DNA of 6,783 nucleotides from an uncultured Clostridia bacterium (GCA_947176675.1 CAMWRN010000131.1:1-6783); one strand, 5' to 3'. Counted from the stretch's first letter, positions 1 through 6,077 are shown. Notes: generated from the sequence alone by a model not told the origin. Translations and numbers: made by a program.

Positions 1-1859
1 TTGTAGTATTCTGCCTGCGCGACCCACAAATCCTTGTACACGCCGTCCGATTCGATGAGGGATTCGTGCGTACCCTGCTCGGCGACGGTACCGTCATCCA
101 TAACGGTTATCTCGTCACAGAAACGGCAGGATGACAGTCTGTGAGAAATATATACCGCTGTCCGCGTACCCACGATACCGTTGAATTTGGTATAGATGTC
201 ATGCTCGGAAATAGGGTCGAGGGAGGCTGTGGGTTCGTCAAGAACGATGAACGGCGCACCCTTGTAGATCGCTCTTGCAAGGCAGAGCTTCTGTGCTTCT
301 CCGCCCGAAATTTCCACGCCGTGTTCGTCGAAATGCTTATAGAGACATGTCTCGATACCGTTTTCCATATTTTTGAGACGTTCACCCAGACCTGCTCTTG
401 TTACGCAGTCCGTAACAAGTTCGGGTTCGTATTCGTCGGAAGCAGCGACGTTTTCCGCAATGCTGAATGAAAACAGCTCCGAATCCTGAAATACCACCGA
501 AAACAACGCCATGTAGTCCTCGTATTTGTACTTTTTTATGTCGATGCCGTTAAGAGTTATCTCTCCCTCAGTGGGATCGTAAAGTCTGCACAAAAGCTTT
601 ACCAAGGTGGATTTCCCGCAGCCGTTTTTGCCCACGAGAGCCATTTTCTCGCCGATCCGCCATTTAAGATTAACGTCACGCAGAGCGTACTGCTCCGAGT
701 TGGGATACTTGAACCATACGTGCTTGAACTCAAACTCGTACTCGTTGTCGTCACGCTTTTCGGTAGGGATAGTTCCTTTATATTTCTCGTCGGGAATGTC
801 AAGAAAATCAAAAGCAGTTTTCATAAATTCAAGGTCGACGGACATTCCGCCGAAGCCGCCCGCAACGCGGTTCATGCTGTCGCGTATCCGTGAAAAATAC
901 ATCACAAAGCCGATTATATCGCCGACAGTGAGCGCGCCGTTTATCGCCCTAAAAACCGCAAAGCCGTACATAATAACATTTGAAACAAGCGTTATCACAC
1001 CTGCGCTGAAATTCATTGAAAAATCTTTTTTGATTCCGCGAGTCCAGCCTTTGAGCCAACCGTCGGTATTTTTCTTAAATTCGCTTAATATCAGCTCCTG
1101 CTCGCCGTAAATGCGTATATCCTTGCCGTTCCGGTAATTGCTGGCGATGTCGTCCGCATAATGGCCGGACGTTCTGGCATATTGGAGAAGTTCTCTGTCG
1201 TTCTGCAACTCTGAAAAAATCTTATATGATTTTTTTATCGGCAGCAGTGCCTTTCCGATTTCAAGAAAAGCGGCAATGCCTATTGCGAAAAAAAGTCCCA
1301 GATTTGAATTTATAAAGCCCGCAAATCCCGAAAGCTGCGGAGCAGACCTGAATGCAAGGGGCGCAAGCATAATAAGTCCGAAAACAACCGATAATACCCC
1401 GCTGAAAACCTCTAATAGATTAAAAAAAACACGTCCCATTCTGTCCATGCCATCCATTGCCCGCCGCTCCATAACATAAGTGTCGGGGTTTTCAATATGG
1501 ACATAATCCATATTGATTATTTTTTCCCATATCATTCTTTGCTGGTTTGTTTGGTATGAAAAGTTATGACAGTTATCATGCTTTTTTATGATGTTCTGTA
1601 CAACAAAAAGTGCGCACTCGATCGCTCCGACTATTATTAAGAAAACTATGATATCCTGCCACGGTCTTTCGGAGATGACCATATCTATCAGCTTTGAGAC
1701 CTGAAAGACGTGAAGATATGATTGAATGAACGAGGGTATCTGCACTGCCAAGCGAACCCTCATAAAGCCCTTGTCAGCCTTTTCCATTACGCTGAGACAA
1801 CGTTTTACAGTGGCTATGCTTTCGCGCAGCGAAGTTTGCGCTTTTCTTTTCTCACGCAT
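1..1859 (-). CDS. ABC exporter half-transporter (membrane domain + ATPase), second of a pair; 3' end cut by window edge
   Basis: The reading frame opens with ATG at 1859 and stays open for 619 codons to the left edge, so only the extreme C-terminus is missing. It is an exporter-type half-transporter. The N-terminal part (about residues 35-335) carries hydrophobic stretches, for example near 71-90, 145-170, 188-205 and 285-305, and a KDIRIYG coupling-helix motif at 246-252. The ATPase domain follows from about 375: Walker A GKNGCGKST (410-418), Q-loop Q458, signature ISGGE (518-521 for SGGE), Walker B ending LDEP with D541 and E542, and H-loop H573. The signature has Glu where LSGGQ has Gln; all other catalytic residues look intact. 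The start overlaps the upstream transporter by 8 nt (ATGCGTGA) and has AAGGAGG nine bases ahead, implying translational coupling and a heterodimer in the cytoplasmic membrane. Family assignment is secure; the substrate is unknown (peptide, lipid or drug are all possible). Confidence 0.95.
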   Translation of the reverse strand, partial: MREKRKAQTSLRESIATVKRCLSVMEKADKGFMRVRLAVQIPSFIQSYLHVFQVSKLIDMVISERPWQDIIVFLIIVGAIECALFVVQNIIKKHDNCHNFSYQTNQQRMIWEKIINMDYVHIENPDTYVMERRAMDGMDRMGRVFFNLLEVFSGVLSVVFGLIMLAPLAFRSAPQLSGFAGFINSNLGLFFAIGIAAFLEIGKALLPIKKSYKIFSELQNDRELLQYARTSGHYADDIASNYRNGKDIRIYGEQELILSEFKKNTDGWLKGWTRGIKKDFSMNFSAGVITLVSNVIMYGFAVFRAINGALTVGDIIGFVMYFSRIRDSMNRVAGGFGGMSVDLEFMKTAFDFLDIPDEKYKGTIPTEKRDDNEYEFEFKHVWFKYPNSEQYALRDVNLKWRIGEKMALVGKNGCGKSTLVKLLCRLYDPTEGEITLNGIDIKKYKYEDYMALFSVVFQDSELFSFSIAENVAASDEYEPELVTDCVTRAGLGERLKNMENGIETCLYKHFDEHGVEISGGEAQKLCLARAIYKGAPFIVLDEPTASLDPISEHDIYTKFNGIVGTRTAVYISHRLSSCRFCDEITVMDDGTVAEQGTHESLIESDGVYKDLWVAQAEYY

Positions 1860-3738
1860 TTTTATCGACCTCCTTGTCATTGTAGTAGCTGCTCTGCATA
1901 GCGAAAAGCTCGGCGTACGTTCCTCCCGCTTTCATAAGCCGGTCGTGAGTGCCCTCCTCGGCTATCCGACCGTCGGCGATAAGGATTATCCTGTCGCAGA
2001 ACCGCGTGGAAGCAAGTCTGTGTGAAATGAACACACTGGATTTATCTTTGGAAAAGTCCGCGTAGTTCAGATACATCTCCTGCTCCGCTATGGGGTCGAG
2101 AGCGGCGGTAGGCTCGTCCAGCAAAAGTACTGGAGCGTTTTTGTAGAGAGCTTTGGCAAGAGCAAGCTTCTGCATTTGACCTCCCGAAAAATCCGTCGCG
2201 TCGTCGTAAACCGTTTTGACAAGGCGGGTATTTTCCTTTTTAGGCAGAGACATTACCTTATCGTAAATGCCTGATTTTTTCATGCAGTCGTAAAGCTTGG
2301 GGAAATCCGTTTCCTCCGTTGTCCTGCCCGAAATATTTTCTGCAACGGTAACGGGCAGCACATCTATGTCCTGAAAAACTGTGCTGAAAAGCCTGAAATA
2401 CTCGTCCCTGTTGTAGTCGTTCACGGATACGCCGTTCAGCAGAACTTCTCCCTCGGTGGGACGGTACAGACCGCACATCAGCTTGATAAGCGTAGTTTTG
2501 CCTGCGCCGTTAAGTCCAACAATGGCAAGCTTTTCGCCCTTGTGCAGCTTAAAGGAGATATTTTTTATGGTAGGGGTTTCCGCACCGAAATAAGTGTAGC
2601 TGACGTTGCGGAACTCGATTTCGCACTGTCCATCGGGAAGAGGTTTTCCCTCACCTCTGTTGGTGTTATCCTTTATGTCAAAATAATCGCGGGCATAGAA
2701 AATACTCTGGGAAAGCCAGTTATAGGCGCTGAATTTGTCGCACCAAGCCCTCACCGCCTGTGAAAGCATAAAGATAGAATTGAAGTACAGCACGAAATCT
2801 CCCGCACCGATATTGCCTTTCATTACAAGGTAGACCACGTAAATATTAGCCGCGCAGTTTCCGATAGCCGACACCGCAACACCTGCGATATTATGGAAAA
2901 ATTCCCACTTGTCCTGCTGCTCGTACCAGTCCAGGCGCAGGTCAAAAACACGCTTGAAAACGCTTTCCAGCCATCTCTGCATACCGAATATGCGTATGTC
3001 CTTAGCCGCACTGAAATTGGCGTCTGTGCCGACGCGGGTTATATATTCGAGCTGACGGTCGTAGTTCTGCCAGTTGTCAGCCATATTCCATATCCACATC
3101 ATTTTGTGACGGTTAATGTAGTACCCCGCCACCGCAGGCACACCGATAATAATTATCAGCACAGGATTGAGCATTGAAAGTATACCGCCGTATGCGAGCG
3201 CCTCCAGAACGGCTAAAACTGTCTCCCGCATATTGAAAAGAGCGGCACTCACAGTATTGTTCAAACCCTCGTCAGCCTTGTGCAGCATATCACTCAGCTT
3301 TGTTTTTTCATTATTTTCATAGTCGGTATCCATTTTCTTTTTCATCAGCTTGCCGTAAAGATAAGCGCTGAAACGGAATTTTCCCGTATAAACCGCGTAC
3401 ATATTTCCTGAATTTTTGAAAATATTGGCAAGCTGCTGCGCCGCGATAAGTGCAATGCAAGTTATGCCCAGATTAAGACGCGAAGACGTTCCCAGCGCAA
3501 ACTCGATAACGTACTTGTCCGTGTAGGTAACCGAAAGATTTATAACCAGATCCGCAACAAGCATTATAAGCATAGCCAAAAAAAGACCACGCGCTCCGTG
3601 CCAGCATTCTTTGAGGATATACATCATATTGTTTAGCATACTATACCTTATTTTAGACTGCTCCTCGTAGTATTTTGCCCATGCCTCGGCGTTTTTTTCC
3701 TTTGTGTATTTTGCGATCTTTATTCGCTTTTTAGCCAT
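1852..3738 (-). CDS. ABC exporter half-transporter (membrane domain + ATPase), first of a pair
   Basis: A 628-residue exporter half-transporter, a normal length for a fused membrane-ATPase subunit. Start ATG 3738 (MAKKRIKIAK) is chosen because AAGGAG lies 6 nt upstream; an in-frame TTG at 3816 would read through the hairpin leader and has no good ribosome site. A charged N-terminal tail of about 45 residues precedes the membrane domain, with hydrophobic segments around 50-70, 88-106, 173-207 (probably two helices) and 284-330. KDIRIFG at 246-252 is the likely coupling helix. The ATPase domain begins near 372: Walker A GLNGAGKTT (408-416), Q-loop Q456, signature FSGGQ (S518), Walker B LLLDEP (D541, E542), H-loop H573. 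All canonical residues are present. Motif positions almost coincide with those of the next gene, as expected for heterodimer partners of the BmrCD/LmrCD kind. It is the first gene after a regulated-looking promoter and leader, just downstream of a kinase gene. The substrate is unknown. Confidence 0.95.
   Translation of the reverse strand: MAKKRIKIAKYTKEKNAEAWAKYYEEQSKIRYSMLNNMMYILKECWHGARGLFLAMLIMLVADLVINLSVTYTDKYVIEFALGTSSRLNLGITCIALIAAQQLANIFKNSGNMYAVYTGKFRFSAYLYGKLMKKKMDTDYENNEKTKLSDMLHKADEGLNNTVSAALFNMRETVLAVLEALAYGGILSMLNPVLIIIIGVPAVAGYYINRHKMMWIWNMADNWQNYDRQLEYITRVGTDANFSAAKDIRIFGMQRWLESVFKRVFDLRLDWYEQQDKWEFFHNIAGVAVSAIGNCAANIYVVYLVMKGNIGAGDFVLYFNSIFMLSQAVRAWCDKFSAYNWLSQSIFYARDYFDIKDNTNRGEGKPLPDGQCEIEFRNVSYTYFGAETPTIKNISFKLHKGEKLAIVGLNGAGKTTLIKLMCGLYRPTEGEVLLNGVSVNDYNRDEYFRLFSTVFQDIDVLPVTVAENISGRTTEETDFPKLYDCMKKSGIYDKVMSLPKKENTRLVKTVYDDATDFSGGQMQKLALAKALYKNAPVLLLDEPTAALDPIAEQEMYLNYADFSKDKSSVFISHRLASTRFCDRIILIADGRIAEEGTHDRLMKAGGTYAELFAMQSSYYNDKEVDKNA
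1869..1875 (-). promoter_or_regulatory. Ribosome binding site of the second ABC transporter
   Basis: AAGGAGG lies inside the last codons of the upstream transporter gene, 9 nt before the ATG at 1859. It fixes the start of the downstream gene and supports the 8-nt ATGCGTGA overlap as a real coupled junction. Confidence 0.85.
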
Positions 3739-3744
3739 AATTAT

Positions 3745-3750
3745 CTCCTT
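3745..3750 (-). promoter_or_regulatory. Ribosome binding site of the first ABC transporter
   Basis: AAGGAG is 6 nt ahead of the ATG at 3738, an ideal arrangement that decides the start codon. It lies 18 nt downstream of the last hairpin of the leader, so folding of that region could affect its accessibility. Confidence 0.85.
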
Positions 3751-3767
3751 CCTAACGACGTATTGCG

Positions 3768-3785
3768 GTTTTGCGTTAGCAAAAC
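3768..3785 (-). promoter_or_regulatory. Leader hairpin C before the ABC transporter operon
   Basis: A perfect 7-bp inverted repeat, GTTTTGC and GCAAAAC with a 4-nt loop, sits shortly upstream of the AAGGAG site. A second copy of GTTTTG follows hairpin A (about 3807-3812), so the CAAAAC arm could pair with either one. No T-tract follows it, so it is not a terminator itself; a role in alternative folding is inference. Confidence 0.5.
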
Positions 3786-3786
3786 T

Positions 3787-3802
3787 CCTCGCTTTAGTGA
3801 GG
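3787..3802 (-). promoter_or_regulatory. Leader hairpin B before the ABC transporter operon
   Basis: In transcript orientation CCTCAC and GCGAGG form a 6-bp stem with one possible G-U pair and a 4-nt loop (TAAA). It stands between hairpins A and C with only a base or a few bases between them. The stem is short, and it is of interest mainly as part of the three-hairpin series. Confidence 0.4.
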
Positions 3803-3837
3803 AAAACAAAACTCAAAGTTTAAAAATCTTTGAGTTT
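3803..3837 (-). terminator. Terminator-like hairpin A in the leader (possible attenuator)
   Basis: A perfect 10-bp inverted repeat, AAACTCAAAG (3837-3828) and CTTTGAGTTT (3818-3809), encloses a 9-nt loop and runs on the transcript into TGTTTTCC. Stem plus T-rich tail is terminator-like, but only three of ten pairs are G-C, so termination would be partial. It lies between the likely transporter promoter and the transporter start, which makes an attenuator possible; it could equally reduce read-through from the kinase gene. Confidence 0.5.
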
Positions 3838-3840
3838 CAA
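3820..3840 (-). CDS. Possible six-codon leader peptide overlapping hairpin A
   Basis: A TTG at 3840 begins a tiny frame, TTG AAA CTC AAA GAT TTT TAA (fMet-Lys-Leu-Lys-Asp-Phe). It is preceded by AGAGGTGAT, a good anti-Shine-Dalgarno match whose GAGG core is 8 nt before the TTG. The frame covers the 5' arm and loop of hairpin A, so a translating ribosome would disrupt that hairpin. The ribosome site and frame are visible; translation is inference. Against it are the non-ATG start, the minimal length, and a ribosome site almost at the predicted 5' end of the transcript. Confidence 0.25.
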   Translation of the reverse strand: MKLKDF

Positions 3841-3859
3841 ACTTATCACCTCTGAAAAG

Positions 3860-3888
3860 ATAATAGCACAAAGAAAGCCGCCTGTGTT
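3860..3888 (-). promoter_or_regulatory. Promoter of the ABC transporter operon
   Basis: TATTAT at 3865-3860 matches the -10 consensus at five of six positions and is directly preceded by TGC, giving an extended -10 (TGN-TATTAT). There is no good -35: the hexamer at 17-bp spacing is AACACA, and TCAACA occurs at 19 bp. An extended -10 with a weak -35 is typical of activator-dependent promoters. The predicted transcription start is near 3853, giving a leader of about 115 nt. Confidence 0.55.
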
Positions 3889-3890
3889 GA

Positions 3891-3922
3891 TTTCGGAACG
3901 AACGGTCAAAATACGGAACAAA
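3891..3922 (-). promoter_or_regulatory. Candidate LytTR response-regulator binding site (two direct repeats)
   Basis: On the transcribed strand GTTCCG occurs at 3919-3914 and again at 3899-3894, exactly 20 bp apart, in wider contexts TTTGTTCCG and TTCGTTCCG. LytTR regulators such as AgrA and ComE bind two roughly 9-bp direct repeats about two helical turns apart with a GTT core, so spacing and core fit. The inner repeat ends about 29 bp upstream of the TATTAT box, next to the missing -35, where an activator would act. A LytTR regulator is encoded about 1.3 kb upstream. The binding protein is inferred, and the match to the published AgrA consensus is partial. Confidence 0.45.
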
Positions 3923-3928
3923 TGGTAA

Positions 3929-4678
3929 TCATGCAGTATTCAGCGGTATCATAAACTCGGTGGCAAAAATGCCCTCCTCGTTCTGACGGTTGACATATCC
4001 GCCGTACTTTTTGGCAACCCGATCAATGCGGAAAAGTCCGTAACCGTGCATATTTTCGGAAGAATTTTCTTTTGTGGTAAGGTAAGTACCGTTTTCCTTG
4101 CGTACCTTTCCCGCGGAATTCTGCACAGAAAGGTAAAGATTGCCTTTCAGTCTGCCTATATAGATACGCATGAAGCGCTCCTCTTCAGGCAGAGAAGCGC
4201 AGGCTTCGACGGCGTTGTCAAGCATATTTCCGAGCACGGAGCAAAGCTCCACATCGCTCATGGCAAGCCCCTCGGGAACGCTCGCCTTGACGTTAAGACG
4301 AACTCCCAGCTTTTCCGCAGTACCAAGCTTGCTGTTCAGGATTGCGTCCGCCATAACGTTTCCCGTTTTTATTACCGTGTCCACCGTGTCAAGGTCATCG
4401 GCAAGCTCGTCCAGATAGTTGGCAAGCTTTTGGTAATTGCCCTGTGAAAGCCATATTTTCATATTGGAAATGTGATTGCGGTAATCGTGCCGCCAGCCGC
4501 GAACCTGGCGGTACATATTCTGAATCTCCCGCACCTGCTTTTCTATAAGCTCGCTTTGGAAACGCTCGATGCGGCGGTCTATCATATCGTACATGGCGCG
4601 ACGGATAAGTAAGAAGCCGACGCGTCCCAGAACGCACAAAATTAAAATTACCGCCGCCGCTATAATTAAAATTTTCAT
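3929..4678 (-). CDS. GHKL-type sensor histidine kinase (AgrC/Spo0B-like), single membrane helix
   Basis: A 249-residue kinase that should phosphorylate the LytTR regulator encoded upstream. Residues 3-25 form one hydrophobic membrane helix (ILIIAAAVILILCVLG), followed by a helical, probably coiled-coil stretch (30-60). The phosphoacceptor is H64 in RHDYRNH, typical of the AgrC/CitA-like group with a Spo0B-like dimerisation helix. The C-terminal ATPase has an N-box (N151 and N155 in NMLDNAVEA) and a glycine box HGYGL (211-215). AgrC-type kinases usually have five to seven membrane helices or a large sensor; this one has none, so it may be driven by a partner protein, possibly the adjacent transporter. 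I choose the second ATG (4678) because GGTGAT lies before it, while AAAGGA directly abuts the first ATG (4690), too close to use. The only unusual aspect of the catalytic part is the minimal input region; kinase identity is secure. Confidence 0.92.
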   Translation of the reverse strand: MKILIIAAAVILILCVLGRVGFLLIRRAMYDMIDRRIERFQSELIEKQVREIQNMYRQVRGWRHDYRNHISNMKIWLSQGNYQKLANYLDELADDLDTVDTVIKTGNVMADAILNSKLGTAEKLGVRLNVKASVPEGLAMSDVELCSVLGNMLDNAVEACASLPEEERFMRIYIGRLKGNLYLSVQNSAGKVRKENGTYLTTKENSSENMHGYGLFRIDRVAKKYGGYVNRQNEEGIFATEFMIPLNTA

Positions 4679-4681
4679 ATT

Positions 4682-4696
4682 ATCACCCATTCCTTT
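4682..4696 (-). promoter_or_regulatory. Ribosome binding site deciding the kinase start
   Basis: AAAGGA (4696-4691) abuts the ATG at 4690 with no spacer, and GGTGAT (4687-4682) lies 3 nt before the ATG at 4678. Together they favour starting at 4678, four codons into the longer frame. The effect on the protein is small. Confidence 0.5.
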
Positions 4697-4767
4697 ATGT
4701 GTTTAACACTATGGTTCGCAGAGCTTCAGGAAACAGATCGTATTCAACTAACTCCGTACTTTGCTCG

Positions 4768-5154
4768 TTAAATACCAATCCACCAACACACACCATACCT
4801 ATCAATAACGGTGGCACAATATTTGCTCCATGGCAGCTCATGAATTTCTTCGATAACAACGCCGCCATCACTTAGCACATCAAATGCGTTCTTAACCGCA
4901 TCAGTACTTCCCAGTTCAAACGCATTAAAAGTCATTGTCTGCCATTTCAGCCGATGAATGACGCTTACATCATAAGATTCCGGAGCCTCTGCTACGGCAA
5001 GGATACCTTCGCCGTTTACTGATAACTCACAATGTTCATAGGCGGTTTGAGCATCGTTCTTGATTTCAAAGGTTACCTTTGCTCCAAAAGCTTTACAATA
5101 TGTTTCAACCGCCTCAATACTGTTCATGACATATACTTGTGTATAGCACTTCAT
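4768..5154 (-). CDS. VOC-fold (glyoxalase/PhnB-like) small protein
   Basis: A 128-residue protein of the vicinal-oxygen-chelate fold. It resembles PhnB-like members: N-terminal MKCYTQVYVMNS strand followed by an EAVETYCKAFGA helix, a middle AYEHCELSVNGEGILAVAE strand pair, and a C-terminal VLSDGGVVIEE ... VIDRYGVCWWIGI block, the usual LxxGGxV and DrfGvxWxI signature. Metal ligands of true glyoxalases are not evident. Start ATG 5154 is chosen because AAGGAG is 7 nt upstream; ATG 5160 is too close to it and longer frames have no ribosome site. It lies between the response regulator (77-bp gap) and the kinase. Codon use differs from its neighbours: all 6 Asp codons are GAT and all 7 Tyr codons TAT, whereas the regulator gene prefers GAC. 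That suggests later acquisition. Function is unknown; small-molecule binding, modification or resistance are possible. Confidence 0.85.
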   Translation of the reverse strand: MKCYTQVYVMNSIEAVETYCKAFGAKVTFEIKNDAQTAYEHCELSVNGEGILAVAEAPESYDVSVIHRLKWQTMTFNAFELGSTDAVKNAFDVLSDGGVVIEEIHELPWSKYCATVIDRYGVCWWIGI

Positions 5155-5231
5155 ATACATTCTCCTTCTACAATTCAATTTTCTCAATCCTATGTGTATG
5201 CTGATGTTCGAAACAGTCATTCTGCACAAAA
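5155..5231 (-). promoter_or_regulatory. Gap between regulator and VOC gene: ribosome site and a lone LytTR-like half-site
   Basis: AAGGAG at 5167-5162 serves the VOC gene. ACTGTTTCG at 5217-5209 resembles a single LytTR half-site (ACnGTTnnG), but no second copy at about 20 bp is seen. I see no convincing -10/-35 pair or terminator, so the VOC gene is probably cotranscribed with the regulator gene. Confidence 0.3.
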
Positions 5232-5936
5232 TCACCGTGTGTAGAACTCTATAAATTTATCATTTATTTCTCTATAGAGCCGCCGCGAGACGGGTATGCT
5301 TTCTCCGCTGTCGAGGATAATGTCAGTTTTGCCGATACTGCGCACGTACCGCAGATTTACAATATAGGAACGGTGGCAGGACACAAAGTCCTCACCGAGA
5401 ATTTTGTGAATACCGCTTATTCCCGCATCGCACGAAACGGTTTTTCCGTCGGAGAAATGCACCTGTGTTTTCTTTCCCATAGCTTCGCAGTACGTAATAG
5501 TATCGGGAGAAGTATGCAGCACACCGTTTTCGGTTTCAAGAACTGTCTCGCTTTCTGGAGTATGGCGCTTTATATACCTGTCCAGCACAGCGAAAAGCTT
5601 GTCCCTGTGGGGCGGTTTGAGAAGATAGTGCAGAGCCTCAACCTCATAGCCGTCGCTCATGTATTCGGAGTATCCCGTGATAAAAACTATTGGAAGCATA
5701 TCTCCGTCACCGCGGAGCTTTTTTGCAAGCTCCATGCCGTTCATGCGGGACATTTCAATATCCAGCAGAAGCAGGCTGCACGGCTTATCGGGATAGGAAA
5801 ACAAAAAGCTTTCCGCGCTGATGTATTCGTCTATCATAATGGCGAACGGCTTGTCCGCTGACCATTCTCCGAGCAGTCTGCGGAGCTCGGCGGTCTGTTC
5901 CTCATTGTCGTCGCATATTGCAATTGTAAGCGGCAT
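5232..5936 (-). CDS. LytTR-family response regulator (AgrA/LytR-like)
   Basis: A complete 234-residue regulator. The receiver domain (about 1-122) has the acidic pair D9-D10 (CDD), phosphoacceptor D59 in LLLDIEM, switch T87 in FITGYS, and K107 in LLKPP. A LytTR DNA-binding domain (about 133-234) carries the typical SCHRSYIVNLRYV block (186-198) and ends in a helix. This domain binds direct repeats, which fits the GTTCCG repeats upstream of the transporter operon. The ATG start is confirmed by AGGTGATC just upstream. The usual partner, a GHKL kinase, is encoded two genes downstream with a VOC gene between them. The gene follows a strong terminator and has its own promoter, so it opens a new transcription unit. 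No residue required for phosphorylation or DNA binding is missing. Confidence 0.95.
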   Translation of the reverse strand: MPLTIAICDDNEEQTAELRRLLGEWSADKPFAIMIDEYISAESFLFSYPDKPCSLLLLDIEMSRMNGMELAKKLRGDGDMLPIVFITGYSEYMSDGYEVEALHYLLKPPHRDKLFAVLDRYIKRHTPESETVLETENGVLHTSPDTITYCEAMGKKTQVHFSDGKTVSCDAGISGIHKILGEDFVSCHRSYIVNLRYVRSIGKTDIILDSGESIPVSRRLYREINDKFIEFYTR

Positions 5937-5938
5937 AG

Positions 5939-5946
5939 GATCACCT
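5939..5946 (-). promoter_or_regulatory. Ribosome binding site of the response regulator
   Basis: AGGTGATC is a long match to the 16S anti-Shine-Dalgarno sequence ending 2 nt before the ATG at 5936; the AGGT core is about 6 nt upstream, an acceptable spacing. It supports this start. Confidence 0.7.
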
Positions 5947-5962
5947 ACCGTTTTTTATTTTA

Positions 5963-5991
5963 AGTATATCATAATTTTTATTTATATTCAA
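5963..5991 (-). promoter_or_regulatory. Promoter of the two-component regulator gene
   Basis: TTGAAT (5991-5986) and TATACT (5968-5963) are separated by exactly 17 bp in AT-rich sequence. TATACT matches the -10 consensus at 5 of 6 positions and is preceded by TGA, an extended -10. The promoter lies just after the methyltransferase terminator and drives the regulator and probably the VOC and kinase genes. ACTGTTCCT (6007-5999), about 8 bp upstream of the -35, resembles one LytTR half-site, so autoregulation is possible but unproven. Confidence 0.7.
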
Positions 5992-6030
5992 CCGCTTTAG
6001 GAACAGTCCTCGGAAAATAATTGGCGAGAT

Positions 6031-6069
6031 AAATCAAAAGTCTCGGAGAGGTTTTCCCTGCTCCGAGAC
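6031..6069 (-). terminator. Intrinsic terminator after the rRNA methyltransferase gene
   Basis: A perfect 9-bp inverted repeat, GTCTCGGAG and CTCCGAGAC (6040-6048 and 6061-6069), stands 8 nt after the methyltransferase stop, and on the transcript is followed by TTTTGATTT. The stem is G+C-rich and can extend by AGG/CCT past one bulged base. It separates the housekeeping gene from the two-component/ABC locus. Confidence 0.85.
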
Positions 6070-6077
6070 AATAACGT

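Noticed and set aside
607..1110. Plus-strand open frames of 60-170 codons across the window (for example here, and at 141-470, 2893-3177, 4046-4447, 5373-5861)
   Set aside because: All lie antisense to clear protein-coding genes with intact motifs, have no recognisable domains, and are expected by-products of the codon bias of the real genes.
3739..3816. In-frame extension of the first ABC transporter to a TTG at 3816
   Set aside because: The added 26 codons run through hairpins B and C, have no suitable ribosome site, and the ATG at 3738 has an ideal AAGGAG 6 nt upstream.
4699..4709. Short palindrome GTGTTTAACAC ahead of the kinase gene
   Set aside because: Five-base arms around a single base cannot form a useful hairpin, and it has no second copy. 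An operator cannot be excluded, but nothing supports it.
4691..4767. Separate promoter or terminator between VOC and kinase genes
   Set aside because: A TTGAAT is present but no -10 at proper spacing, and no stem with a T-tract is seen, so cotranscription is the simpler reading.
5155..5235. Longer start of the VOC protein at 5235 (27 extra residues)
   Set aside because: The extra N-terminus has no resemblance to the family, overlaps the end of the regulator gene, and the ATG at 5154 has AAGGAG 7 nt before it.
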